Source: UBA1543 sp964596375 (lineage in GTDB: Bacteria > Pseudomonadota > Zetaproteobacteria > Mariprofundales > Mariprofundaceae). Taken from it: DNA of 16,430 nucleotides. Both the position numbers and the translations under genes were made by a program. A model generated the notes under the pieces. The model did not search any database. It was not told the origin of the DNA and saw only the letters and a program-made list of their open reading frames with translations. Each line of letters opens with the position of its first letter. Positions within the stretch are counted from its first letter, which is position 1. The stretch is taken from the NCBI GenBank assembly GCA_964596375.1, contig CAZQTO010000040.1, positions 1 to 16,430 of the forward strand. Reading direction: 5' to 3'. Below, piece after piece: positions 7,448-14,974 of the stretch.

Positions 7448-8187
7448 TCAATCCCCTCCCTGCTATCCATCTGTTTGGATCGAAGTGTCTTGTATGCAAC
7501 GGGTAACAGGGCCAGCAGTGCAAGGCCGCTCAGCGCAGCAATCATTTCTGGTGTCATCACGCCCTGTAGTGAGAAAGATTCACCGCTGTCGAACACACTT
7601 CCCAGGCCTGCACCGGCCAGGGCAAACACAAGGCCTCCCGGCAGAATACCGAACAGCGTGGCTATCACATAGATACGCAGTGGCACACCGAGAAAGGCCG
7701 GAGCCAGATTGACCAGAAAGAAGGGGAAAATCGGTATCAGCCGCAGTACGAACATATAGCTCCAGGCATTGGCTTCGAAACCGGCCTGCATGCGTTTAAG
7801 AACAGGGCCGGCCCTGGCCAGCAAGAAATCACCCAGCGACGACTTGGCAATAAGAAACAATGCCGTGGCCCCCACGGTTGCACCGACCACTGCGTATGCG
7901 CCTCCGGCCAGCGTGCCGAAGATAAAGCCACCACTGACGGTCATCAGGGTAGCACCCGGTAGTGAAAATGTGACGATGAGAATATACAGGCCTATATAGG
8001 CCAAGGGCGCCAGCCAGGCATGCGCAGAAGTCCAGTTCAGAAGCGTCTGGCGATGCTCTCTCAGAGCGGAGAATGTTAGGTAACGATCCAAATCCAGTGC
8101 GAAAAAGGCAAATGCTCCGAGGATCAGAACCAGAAGCGGCAGCAGACGCTGCCATGAAAAACGACTTTTATGACTTGTTTCGCTCAT
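7444..8187 (-). CDS. TVP38/TMEM64 family (VTT domain, DedA superfamily) inner membrane protein
   Basis: Polytopic inner-membrane protein of 247 residues. After a short cytoplasmic start comes a first membrane helix (LLPLLVLILGAFAFFALDL). The VTT-domain core follows: SLPGATLMTVSGGFIFG, then a glycine-rich AVVGATVGATALFLIAK, and the conserved VLRLIPIFPFFLVNLAPAFLGV re-entrant region with the Arg-x-x-Pro-x-x-Pro pattern. The C-terminal helix is ALSGLALLALLPVAYK. Eukaryotic relatives are lipid scramblases and bacterial DedA relatives are lipid or proton-dependent transporters, but the role of this subgroup is not established. I chose ATG 8187, with GGAG about 8 bases upstream; an in-frame ATG at 8220 has no such site. 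The stop overlaps the flavoprotein start by 4 bases, so both proteins are probably made in a fixed ratio and act together. Confidence 0.9.
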   Translation of the reverse strand: MSETSHKSRFSWQRLLPLLVLILGAFAFFALDLDRYLTFSALREHRQTLLNWTSAHAWLAPLAYIGLYILIVTFSLPGATLMTVSGGFIFGTLAGGAYAVVGATVGATALFLIAKSSLGDFLLARAGPVLKRMQAGFEANAWSYMFVLRLIPIFPFFLVNLAPAFLGVPLRIYVIATLFGILPGGLVFALAGAGLGSVFDSGESFSLQGVMTPEMIAALSGLALLALLPVAYKTLRSKQMDSREGIE

Positions 8188-8189
8188 TC

Positions 8190-8270
8190 TCAATTCTCCG
8201 TAGCAATCATCATGGCCCAAGCCAGACGAAACGGCCAGCCAAACATGGCCAGATATCGATTCGTTTGCAT
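8190..8270 (-). CDS. Candidate 26-residue leader ORF upstream of the TVP38 gene
   Basis: An ATG-started frame of 26 codons, rich in Trp, Phe and Met (core MFGWPFRLAWAMMIATEN), ends 2 bases before the TVP38 start, so the TVP38 ribosome binding site lies inside it. No Shine-Dalgarno sequence precedes it and I know no family for it. It may be a coupled leader peptide or chance; the positional fit is the only real argument. Confidence 0.22.
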   Translation of the reverse strand: MQTNRYLAMFGWPFRLAWAMMIATEN

Positions 8271-8348
8271 ATGGGTGATGCTTGGTCGGTTTTGCGGCCC
8301 TACGATTACACTTTGCTATGGATTAGCGAAAAGGATGGCGCTGTAAAA

Positions 8349-8573
8349 TCAGGCTGCCAGTGTCAAATCCGCCATTTTTGCCTCAATCTCAGCCACATCG
8401 CAACGCGATGCCGCGGCTGTCTTGAATACAAACGGCCAGAAGCAGGCCTCGCGGACGAAATAACAGGAATGTCCATGCTGTCGCACCAGCAAGCCGCCGG
8501 ATATTTGTTCAACTTGCATCTCCGTAACACCGGAAAATGATCTGGCTATCTGTTGTGCTCGCTGAGAATTCAT
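8349..8573 (-). CDS. Small protein of unknown function, tandem paralog A (CFWPFVFK core)
   Basis: A 74-residue protein I cannot assign. The start ATG 8573 has a strong AGGAGG ribosome binding site; the frame is open up to 8594 but the earlier ATG has no such site. It begins MNSQRAQQIARSFS (amphipathic helix), has a middle GGLLV strand followed by a His/Cys stretch (RQHGHSC), then the strictly shared core RE.CFWPFVFK, and ends with an acidic helix DVAEIEAKMADL. It has no signal peptide and is too polar for a membrane protein. It is clearly homologous to paralog B upstream: 41 of the first 64 positions are identical in an ungapped hand alignment. The strong ribosome binding sites and conservation between copies indicate a real gene. 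The 227 bases upstream hold no other gene I can support, only weak promoter-like boxes (TTGCCG, 17 bases, ATTATG). TVP38 follows after about 160 bases. Confidence 0.8.
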   Translation of the reverse strand: MNSQRAQQIARSFSGVTEMQVEQISGGLLVRQHGHSCYFVREACFWPFVFKTAAASRCDVAEIEAKMADLTLAA

Positions 8574-8800
8574 ATCGGCCTCCTGAAAATGCACCTAACC
8601 TTTCTATCGCATAATTCGGGCCAACATTAAGTCGGCAATACGCTCGACATATCAATATCTCTGGCTGGGATGTTGCCTGAGCCTGCTTGCTTATACAGCG
8701 CTTTGCTTACATGGAGTTTGTTTGGTCACTCGGGGAGGTGTGCAGATGGATCCTGCCTGTTCCACCCCTGCTCTTGCTTAGCAAGGTTGGCAAACTGCAA

Positions 8801-9010
8801 TCAGGCTTCCAGCCTCATCTCAATCTCGGCCACATCGTGGCTGGATTTGCCTGCAATCTTGAACACGAAAGGCCAGAAGCAGGATTCGCGCATAAAAAAA
8901 CGGGAATGCCGCTGATGATGCACAAGAAGTCCCCCGAACACTTCCTCCACCTGCACCTCCCCTATCTGGGAGAATGAGTTGGCGATCTGACGAGCGCGTT
9001 GAATATTCAT
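8801..9010 (-). CDS. Small protein of unknown function, tandem paralog B (CFWPFVFK core)
   Basis: A 69-residue paralog of the neighbouring small gene. ATG 9010 is preceded by AAGGAGG at ideal spacing. It begins MNIQRARQIANSFS, continues EVQVEEVFGGLLV, a His-rich stretch (HHQRHSRFF), the shared RESCFWPFVFKIAG core and the acidic end HDVAEIEMRLEA. Divergence between the copies is concentrated in the His/Arg stretch and at the C-terminus, while N-terminus, core and DVAEIE are kept, which suggests selection on the protein. The beginning (MNxxRAxxIxxS), the size and the acidic end weakly recall the H-type small acid-soluble spore proteins of Firmicutes, from memory; the central part does not fit well. 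No other gene of this system is visible nearby. Confidence 0.8.
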   Translation of the reverse strand: MNIQRARQIANSFSQIGEVQVEEVFGGLLVHHQRHSRFFMRESCFWPFVFKIAGKSSHDVAEIEMRLEA

Positions 9011-9118
9011 AGCTTCCTCCTTGCTTTAAAACGACATCAGCCGCCGTAAACAAGGCGAAACATGGCCGGCCGGAACGACCAGCAACATGCGCTACGTCAC
9101 ACTATGATGATGCTAAGG

Positions 9119-9141
9119 ATGCTCTGAGAAGCTCAGAGTAT
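9119..9141 (-). terminator. Candidate terminator/hairpin after valS
   Basis: ATGCTCTGAG (9119-9128), loop AAG, CTCAGAGTAT (9132-9141): a 10-pair stem with one G-U pair, starting 8 bases beyond the valS stop. On the minus strand the stem is followed by CATCCTTAGC, with no good U-run, so termination would be weak or factor-assisted; 3'-end protection is the alternative. Confidence 0.45.
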
Positions 9142-9148
9142 CCGTGAG

Positions 9149-11806
9149 CTATTTAAGAACGTTCAACCTCTGCACTGCTGCCTGAATTTCGACCTGCTGG
9201 GCACGTAATGCATCCAATTCCTGCTCGGCTTTGGCAACCACCTCCGCAGGCGCTTTATCGCGATACTTCGGATTGGATAGTCGAGCCAACAATTTCTCAA
9301 CTTCCTTTTCCAGCTTGCCATGGGACTTATCGAGTCTGGCCAGTTCCTCATCCACATCCACCAGACCTGCCAGCGGTACATATACCGTTGCTCCATCGAT
9401 AGGCGCCACGGCGGCGCCCTCAATCTCCGCATCACGCGGCAGGAAGTCGAGCTGTTGCAGACGGGCCAAAGCACACATCGTGTCCTTATGCGCTGCAAGC
9501 ATGCCCTGCAAATCGGCATCGCAAGCCACGCTGGCGGAAAGTTTACGTGCTGGTGAAATATTCATCTCACCGCGAATCGAACGGATGCCCGAAACCACGT
9601 TCATCACATGCCGCATGCTGGTGCCGGCCTCAACGAAATCCGGGCCATTCCAGCCCTGCCCCAGCCATTCGCTCGACACCAGCCTGGCCGACTCGCCGTG
9701 CAGCGTCTGCCACAGGGCCTCGGAAATGAACGGACAGATCGGATGCAGCAGGCGCAGCCAGCCATCCAGTGCTGTGAGCAGGGTGATCTGCGTTTCCAGC
9801 TTGGCAGCCTCATCCTCGCCATACAGAGCCACCTTGGCCGCCTCCACATACCAATCGCAATACACACCCCAGACAAAGGCATACAGATTCGTTGCAGCTT
9901 CATTAAAACGATATTCGACCAGCGCCTTATCCACCTCGCGGGCACAGCTATCGAGTTCGAACAACACCCAGCGATTGATCGCCGAGCTTGGCACAAAAGT
10001 GGCGTCAGGAGCCGCATCACCACGATTCATGAACACAAAACGCGCCGCATTCCATATCTTGTTCATGAAGTTGCGGTTGGAGGCAATACGCTCCACATCA
10101 AGCTTCACATCGCGCCCGGGGGTGGCCATATGGGCCAGCGTGAAACGCAGCGCATCGGAACCGTACTGTTCAACCATATCCAGCGGATCGACCACATTGC
10201 CTTTCGACTTACTCATCTTCTGCCCGGATGCATCGCGAATCAGGGCATGGATATACACATCGCGGAACGGCACCTTGCCGGTGAACTTTATGCCCATCAT
10301 GATCATGCGGGCCACCCAGAAGAAAATGATGTCGAAACCGGTAACCAGCACACTGGTCGGATAAAATGTTTCCAGTTCTTTGGTGTTTTCAGGCCAACCC
10401 AGGGTCGTGAATGGCCACAGGCCGGAGGAGAACCATGTATCCAGCACATCCTCGTCCTGCCTGATGTTCGTGCCACCACAACCCTCACAGCGCTCCGGTG
10501 TCCCGCGTGACACAGTGATATGCTCGCAATCACCGCAATACCAGGCCGGAATGCGATGCCCCCACCACAACTGGCGCGAGATGCACCAATCCTGAATATT
10601 GCGCATCCATTCGAAATAGGTCTTTTCCCAGTGCTTGGGCACAAAGCGGATGTCGCCATCCTCCACGGCCTTAATGGCCGGATCGGCCAGCGGTTGAATT
10701 TTCACATACCACTGGTCGGTCAGATAAGGCTCAAGCACGGCATGCGAACGGTCGCCGCGCCCCACCTGATGCGTGTGTTCATCGATCTTGTACAACAAGC
10801 CGGCGGCATCCAGATCAGCCACCACATACTCGCGCGCTTCGTAACGCTCCATACCGCGGTACTTCTCCGGTACGTATTCATCGTCCACCATGTGTGCGCG
10901 CGGGCTAAGGATGTTGATCAGCGGCAGATCATGCCGGGTGCCGACATCATAGTCGTTGAAATCATGGGCTGGTGTAATCTTCACGCAACCGGTGCCGAAT
11001 TCGCGGTCCACATAGGTGTCGGCAATCACCGGAATGCTTCTGTCGGTAAGTGGCAACTGTACCTGTTTGCCGATCAGGTGCTGGTAGCGCTCGTCATCCG
11101 GATGCACAGCCACGGCTGCATCGCCGAACATGGTTTCAGGTCTGGTCGTGGCAACGATGATGTGCTTCTCGGGCTCATCCACCAGCGGGTAGCACATATG
11201 CCACAAATGACCCTGCTCCTCCTCATGCTGCACCTCAAGATCGGAGACCGCCGTTTCCAGCACAGGGTCCCAGTTCACCAACCGTTTGCCGCGATAGATT
11301 AGTCCCTCATCATAAAGACGGACAAAAACCTCGCGCACAGCTTCCGACAAGCCTTCATCGAGGGTAAAACGCTCGCGCGACCAGTCACAGGAACAACCCA
11401 GACGCTTCAGCTGGCCGACGATGGTACCGCCGGAATGTTCCTTCCACTGCCAAACCCGGTCGAGGAAGCGCTCGCGGCCCATGTCGCGCCGGTGCAGTCC
11501 CTCTTTGTCCAGCAGGCGCTCGACCACCATCTGCGTGGCGATGCCGGCATGATCGGTACCCGGCTGCCACAAGGTGGCCTTCCCCTTCATGCGCTGCCAG
11601 CGAATCAGGATATCCTGCAGGGTATAGGAAAATGCGTGCCCCATATGCAAGGTGCCGGTCACATTGGGTGGCGGAATCACGATACAATAGGACTCGTCGG
11701 CATCTTTGGGCATGAAGGCTTCGGAATTCAACCACTGCTCGGAAATTGCCGCTTCCATTGCATGCGGTTCGTAGGCCTTGGCCAATTCTGGGGCTTGCTC
11801 GCTCAT
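9149..11806 (-). CDS. valS: Valyl-tRNA synthetase
   Basis: Charges tRNA-Val with valine and edits mischarged threonine; cytoplasmic class I enzyme. The product is 885 residues. The ATP-site signatures are present: PPPNVTGTLHMGH (HMGH at 54-57) and KMSKS beginning at residue 530. The editing domain lies between them (TTRPETMFGDAAVAVHP, GTGCVKITPAHDFND). A Cys-rich zinc-knuckle-like segment CGDC...CEGC precedes DVLDTWFSSGLWPF. The C-terminus is the usual tRNA-binding coiled coil (LDKSHGKLEKEVEKLLARLSNPKY). It is shorter than the E. coli enzyme (951 aa), close to the compact type of about 880 aa. The start has AGGAAG about 5 bases upstream. It follows the PopZ-like gene after 38 bases and holC is one gene further up; holC-valS is the familiar pair of gammaproteobacteria. 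Confidence 0.98.
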   Translation of the reverse strand: MSEQAPELAKAYEPHAMEAAISEQWLNSEAFMPKDADESYCIVIPPPNVTGTLHMGHAFSYTLQDILIRWQRMKGKATLWQPGTDHAGIATQMVVERLLDKEGLHRRDMGRERFLDRVWQWKEHSGGTIVGQLKRLGCSCDWSRERFTLDEGLSEAVREVFVRLYDEGLIYRGKRLVNWDPVLETAVSDLEVQHEEEQGHLWHMCYPLVDEPEKHIIVATTRPETMFGDAAVAVHPDDERYQHLIGKQVQLPLTDRSIPVIADTYVDREFGTGCVKITPAHDFNDYDVGTRHDLPLINILSPRAHMVDDEYVPEKYRGMERYEAREYVVADLDAAGLLYKIDEHTHQVGRGDRSHAVLEPYLTDQWYVKIQPLADPAIKAVEDGDIRFVPKHWEKTYFEWMRNIQDWCISRQLWWGHRIPAWYCGDCEHITVSRGTPERCEGCGGTNIRQDEDVLDTWFSSGLWPFTTLGWPENTKELETFYPTSVLVTGFDIIFFWVARMIMMGIKFTGKVPFRDVYIHALIRDASGQKMSKSKGNVVDPLDMVEQYGSDALRFTLAHMATPGRDVKLDVERIASNRNFMNKIWNAARFVFMNRGDAAPDATFVPSSAINRWVLFELDSCAREVDKALVEYRFNEAATNLYAFVWGVYCDWYVEAAKVALYGEDEAAKLETQITLLTALDGWLRLLHPICPFISEALWQTLHGESARLVSSEWLGQGWNGPDFVEAGTSMRHVMNVVSGIRSIRGEMNISPARKLSASVACDADLQGMLAAHKDTMCALARLQQLDFLPRDAEIEGAAVAPIDGATVYVPLAGLVDVDEELARLDKSHGKLEKEVEKLLARLSNPKYRDKAPAEVVAKAEQELDALRAQQVEIQAAVQRLNVLK

Positions 11807-11844
11807 CTCGCTTCCTGATTTCCTGGTTATTGTCTTACTCAGCT

Positions 11845-12564
11845 CTATATATCGCCGGATGATTCATTATCGCCATCCTGATGCGAAGATGACTCTGCCT
11901 GCCCGGATACATGTTTATTGACGGCTTCGGCAAACCATTCAGCCAAAATGGCCGGAAGCTCTGTCTGCAAACGGGCGTTGATGTCCGTAGTGATTTGCTC
12001 GATCAGCCCTTGCGTATCCACGAATGGCGTATCAGCAACTGTTTCAAATTCCGCATCGCCGGCATCTTCGACAGGCGCAGGCTCGGCTTGCACAAAAACC
12101 GTTTCCGCTTCGGTCAGTTCCACACTCGCATCGGCATCCCCGGTCTGCTCTTCACCGGGCTCGTCATCATGCACAAAGGCCAAAGGAAGGTCAGGGGTAT
12201 GCTCCACCTGCATATCCTCACTGAGCAGAATGCGCCTGGCACCAGAATGAACTTCTGGTGGCACATCCTTTTCTTCTGTATCCGCTTCTACCGGAAGGTT
12301 GGTGGGGTGATCGTCCATGTCGGCTGCGTCGGCCGCCTGCTGGAGTTCATCCTTATGCTGTGCAGCCAGATGTTGTTCGTCCTGGCTCGCCTGCAACTCA
12401 TCGCCAGCCTCGTCGCCTTCCATGTCGGCGGCGATCTCGTCATCGTTGGTAGCCGTATCCCTGCGGCGTTTATCCTTTTGCTCCGCATCATCCTGTGCTT
12501 CGCCCTCTTTAAGCAGGGCATCGATGCTTTTCAGGATATCGTCGATATTTGTGTCGTCAGCCAT
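11845..12564 (-). CDS. Acidic low-complexity protein resembling PopZ/DUF2497 in architecture
   Basis: A 239-residue, very acidic, probably largely disordered protein. It begins with a short amphipathic helix NIDDILKSIDALLKEGE (6-22), very like the start of Caulobacter PopZ (MEEILASIRRIISE, from memory). A long Asp/Glu/Ala/Gln-rich region follows, containing one basic patch (KDKRRR) and one distinct motif GARRILLSEDM (108-118). The only other ordered part is a C-terminal helical region (185-219, including GLIEQITTDINARLQ and LPAILAEWFAEAV), then a polar tail. Helix, acidic disordered linker and C-terminal helices is the PopZ plan; PopZ self-assembles at cell poles and holds the chromosome origin through ParB. 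In alphaproteobacteria popZ also lies beside valS. The order here is holC, this gene, valS. Identity as a PopZ homologue or analogue is inferred, since sequence similarity outside the N-terminal helix is too low to judge by eye. Confidence 0.6.
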   Translation of the reverse strand: MADDTNIDDILKSIDALLKEGEAQDDAEQKDKRRRDTATNDDEIAADMEGDEAGDELQASQDEQHLAAQHKDELQQAADAADMDDHPTNLPVEADTEEKDVPPEVHSGARRILLSEDMQVEHTPDLPLAFVHDDEPGEEQTGDADASVELTEAETVFVQAEPAPVEDAGDAEFETVADTPFVDTQGLIEQITTDINARLQTELPAILAEWFAEAVNKHVSGQAESSSHQDGDNESSGDI

Positions 12565-12614
12565 GCAAGCATGCTACGAATAGCGCGCAGCTTGGCAAAG
12601 GTTCCTTGGCCCTG

Positions 12615-13052
12615 CTATTTGGCCGTGGAAGCCAGATATTGCGGATTCATACCCATTTGACGATAACTGCGGAAGCGTTCACGCGAGGCCTGCATCAACG
12701 GCGCGCTCCACGCATCGACAAAATCGACAATGCTGGCAAAGCCATCAAGCTCAGGCGGCACCTCGCAGGATCCGTTGATCAGCACGGCTGGCTGATTATC
12801 ACGGCACATCTGCATGGAAAGCAGAATGGGATGCTGCGCATTCTCCTCTGTATTTTCAGCAGCCACACCGTGCGCCAGAAAAGACTCGGGATGAATGGTC
12901 CACAGACGTTCGTCGAGCTTGGCCATAAAGCCTGCATCAGGGCACAGAATCAGCACATGCGGCGTCAGACGGCCGCGTCTGAGCAACAAGCGGGCAATCC
13001 CTTCGATACGATCCGGTTCATCGAGTCGTTCGAAATACACCTTGCTATCCAC
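12615..13052 (-). CDS. holC: DNA polymerase III subunit chi
   Basis: Chi subunit of the clamp-loader complex; it binds psi (HolD) and single-strand binding protein and thereby links polymerase III holoenzyme to the lagging strand. The 145-residue product fits the family (about 147 aa) and shows its hallmarks: PHVLILCPDAGFMAKLDERLW (near 31-51) with the LDxxLWxxxxxSFLxHG motif, PAVLINGSCEVPPELDGF, and the final RERFRSYRQMGM. I prefer GTG 13052, which gives the family-like start MDSKVYFERL and overlaps the PAP2 stop by 8 bases. ATG 13073 in the same frame would add 7 residues. Its position one gene upstream of valS supports the call. Confidence 0.92.
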   Translation of the reverse strand: MDSKVYFERLDEPDRIEGIARLLLRRGRLTPHVLILCPDAGFMAKLDERLWTIHPESFLAHGVAAENTEENAQHPILLSMQMCRDNQPAVLINGSCEVPPELDGFASIVDFVDAWSAPLMQASRERFRSYRQMGMNPQYLASTAK

Positions 13053-13755
13053 GCGGCTCTGCCCCCATGGCATCCTTCCAGCGGCGCATCACAATCAGCA
13101 GGGTCGCAATCGGCAGCACAAAGGCCAGCGACTGTGCCGTTGCCGGCTGCATCTGATAACCCAGGCCCAGCACCGCAGCCAGGATAATCGCCAGCATGCC
13201 GGAGACCTTCCACGACCACGGCGAGGCCTGCCAGCGCTGCACCGGCCATGTAACCGACCAGCGCCATGCAGCTTCCATGCACAGCGCGCCAAGAACCACC
13301 CCGACGGTGACATCCAGAGGGAAATGCACACCACCGTAAATCCGTCCGAGAGCCGCCATCGCAAATAATATCGCCACAAGCCAGGCTCGGGCATCGTGCA
13401 TACGCCACAGGATGAATGCGGCCAGCAACATCACGCCGTCCGAGGTGGCATGACCTGAAGGGAAGGAATGCGAGGTATATGCTGCCCCGAGAATATGCAC
13501 GTTATCCAACACCGCCGGAGGACGCGGCAGATCGAACAGGTGCTTGAGCAATTGGGCCAATAGCCCGGAAGCGATAAAGGCCAGCATGGCAGCCAGGCCG
13601 AGACGCAGGCGAAACAGCATGAGCAGCGCACAAAGCAGGGCAATAACCAGACCGTCGCCCAAACCGCTGACGAGGCCAAAGAAGGCATCAAGCCACGGAT
13701 TGTGCGCATCGTTGATCAGCCGGAACAGCGCGATATTGATACCTGATTCATGCAT
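13045..13755 (-). CDS. PAP2-family membrane phosphatase
   Basis: Integral membrane lipid phosphatase of the type 2 phosphatidic acid phosphatase family, 236 residues with about six membrane helices. The three catalytic motifs are complete: KHLFDLPRPP (Lys71, Arg78-Pro79), SFPSGHA (Ser100-Gly101-His102) and GRIYGGVHFPLDV (Arg138, His144, Asp148). The active site should face the periplasm. Substrates in this family include undecaprenyl diphosphate, phosphatidylglycerophosphate and lipid A phosphates; the sequence does not decide which. The ribosome binding site before ATG 13755 is poor, so coupling or read-through from the gene upstream (60 bases away) is likely. Its 3' end overlaps holC. Confidence 0.9.
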   Translation of the reverse strand: MHESGINIALFRLINDAHNPWLDAFFGLVSGLGDGLVIALLCALLMLFRLRLGLAAMLAFIASGLLAQLLKHLFDLPRPPAVLDNVHILGAAYTSHSFPSGHATSDGVMLLAAFILWRMHDARAWLVAILFAMAALGRIYGGVHFPLDVTVGVVLGALCMEAAWRWSVTWPVQRWQASPWSWKVSGMLAIILAAVLGLGYQMQPATAQSLAFVLPIATLLIVMRRWKDAMGAEPRG

Positions 13756-13815
13756 AAGCGGACGCTAACGACTGATGCGCCAGCGCGCTATGCCGATATC
13801 ATTGTGAGAGCCAGA

Positions 13816-14160
13816 TCAGGACAGCAAGGCCTCGTAGCGTGCCGGTGAAAAACCCACTTCCAGGTGCCCGGCAAGCTCCAGCACCGGACGCTTGATCAGG
13901 GCCGGATGCTCTACCATCAGCGCAATGGCACGCGCCTCATCCATGTCCTGCTTGTCGGAGTCACTCAATGCCCGCCAGGTCAGGCCACGTCGATTGAGCA
14001 GCGTCTCCCAGCCTACGCTGGCACACCATGCGGCAACCCTTTCGCTGTCAATGCCCGCAACCCTGAAATTGTGGAAAGTATAGGCAAGATCGGCGTCATC
14101 CAGCCAGCGCATCGCCTTCTTCATCGTATCGCAATTTTTGATGCCGTAGATCGTCAGCAT
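13816..14160 (-). CDS. ArsC/Spx-family thioredoxin-fold protein, YffB-like
   Basis: A 114-residue protein of the arsenate reductase-like (ArsC/Spx/YffB) family. It begins MLTIYGIKNCDTMKKAMRWL, with the single family cysteine at position 10 in NCDT, followed by the family segments AYTFHNFR, VGWETLLNRRGLTWRAL, and the conserved Arg in HPALIKRPVLE. YffB-type members are annotated as arsenate reductase-like but their real substrate is unknown; there is no second Cys and no ars genes nearby, so arsenate reduction should not be assumed. The frame is open up to 14358 but the family start and an AGGAT ribosome binding site point to ATG 14160. It follows dapB after 16 bases, so it is probably in the dnaJ-dapB transcript. 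Confidence 0.88.
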   Translation of the reverse strand: MLTIYGIKNCDTMKKAMRWLDDADLAYTFHNFRVAGIDSERVAAWCASVGWETLLNRRGLTWRALSDSDKQDMDEARAIALMVEHPALIKRPVLELAGHLEVGFSPARYEALLS

Positions 14161-14176
14161 GGAAATATCCTGAAAC

Positions 14177-14974
14177 TTATATAAGACCCAAAACATCACC
14201 CATGCCATACCATCCGGCAGGCCGGTCCTGCAGCCATCTGGCGGCACGCACTGCGCCACGCGCAAACACCATGCGGTCGGTGGCAATATGATTGATCTCG
14301 ATGCGCTCCTCATCGGAAACAAACATCGCCTTGTGTTCACCAACAATCGAGCCTGCACGCATCACCGAAAAGCCGATATCGCCACGCTTACGCGCTCCGG
14401 TAATCCCCTCACGCGCATACACAGCCGCATCATCCAGCGACACACCGCGCCCGGCAGCCAATGCACGCCCCATGGCCAGCGCTGTACCACTCGGCGCATC
14501 CACCTTGTGGCGATGATGTGCCTCGAAGATTTCGCCATCGTAATCAGCACCCAGCACAGCGGCCGCCTGCTCAATCAATTGCAGGGCCAGATTCACGCCC
14601 ACCGAATAATTGGCAGCCATGACAACCGGCGTATCAGCCAGAATGCTGTGCAGTTCATCGAGTTCAGCAGCACTATGCCCGGTGGTGCCGATCACCATGG
14701 CAATGCCATGCTCGGCGGCAAAGCGTGCATGCGCCAGCGTGGCTGCAGCCGCAGTAAAATCGATCATCACATCGGCTCCGGAAAGTCCCTCAAGGGAATC
14801 GGACAGCTTCACGCCAAGGGTTTCAACCCTGGCCAACTCACCGGCATCGCGGCCGAGTAACTCGCAACCTGAACGCTCGGTCGCACCGACCAGTTCAGCA
14901 CCTTCCATATCAGTCACCGCACGCACCAGCATGCGTCCCATGCGCCCGGAAGCCCCGGTTATAATTACCCGCAT
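14177..14974 (-). CDS. dapB: 4-hydroxy-tetrahydrodipicolinate reductase
   Basis: NAD(P)H-dependent reductase of the diaminopimelate/lysine pathway, which supplies the cross-linking residue of peptidoglycan. The 265-residue product has the dinucleotide motif GASGRMGR (7-14), GTTGHSAAEL (96-105) for substrate contact, the loop AANYSVGVNLA (120-130), and the catalytic/substrate motif EAHHRHKVDAPSGTA (His153/His154, Lys157, 151-165). Length and motifs are those of the normal proteobacterial enzyme. The ATG shares one base with the dnaJ stop (TAATG), so the two are coupled; dnaJ-dapB adjacency is seen in other proteobacteria. Confidence 0.97.
   Translation of the reverse strand: MRVIITGASGRMGRMLVRAVTDMEGAELVGATERSGCELLGRDAGELARVETLGVKLSDSLEGLSGADVMIDFTAAAATLAHARFAAEHGIAMVIGTTGHSAAELDELHSILADTPVVMAANYSVGVNLALQLIEQAAAVLGADYDGEIFEAHHRHKVDAPSGTALAMGRALAAGRGVSLDDAAVYAREGITGARKRGDIGFSVMRAGSIVGEHKAMFVSDEERIEINHIATDRMVFARGAVRAARWLQDRPAGWYGMGDVLGLI

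Noticed and set aside
6176..7672. Long plus-strand frames opposite the flavoprotein gene
   Set aside because: They mirror the flavoprotein and TVP38 genes, which have cofactor motifs and proper start signals; the plus-strand products show no domain.
8212..8346. 44-codon plus-strand frame in the gap between the small paralog and the TVP38 gene
   Set aside because: No ribosome binding site, no known family, and it is not placed to be translated with any neighbour; kept only as a note.
8349..9010. Firm assignment of the small paralogs to the SspH spore protein family
   Set aside because: Only the N-terminal pattern and size agree; the central CFWPFVFK core does not fit what I remember of that family, and the rest of the window gives no hint of a spore former.
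9231..10364. 377-codon open frame antisense to valS
   Set aside because: It lies wholly inside valS, whose frame carries full catalytic motifs; the translation is Ser/Arg-rich without recognisable domains.
13816..14160. Call as a functional arsenate reductase
   Set aside because: The sequence fits the YffB/Spx-like branch and there is no ars context, so the activity is not supported.
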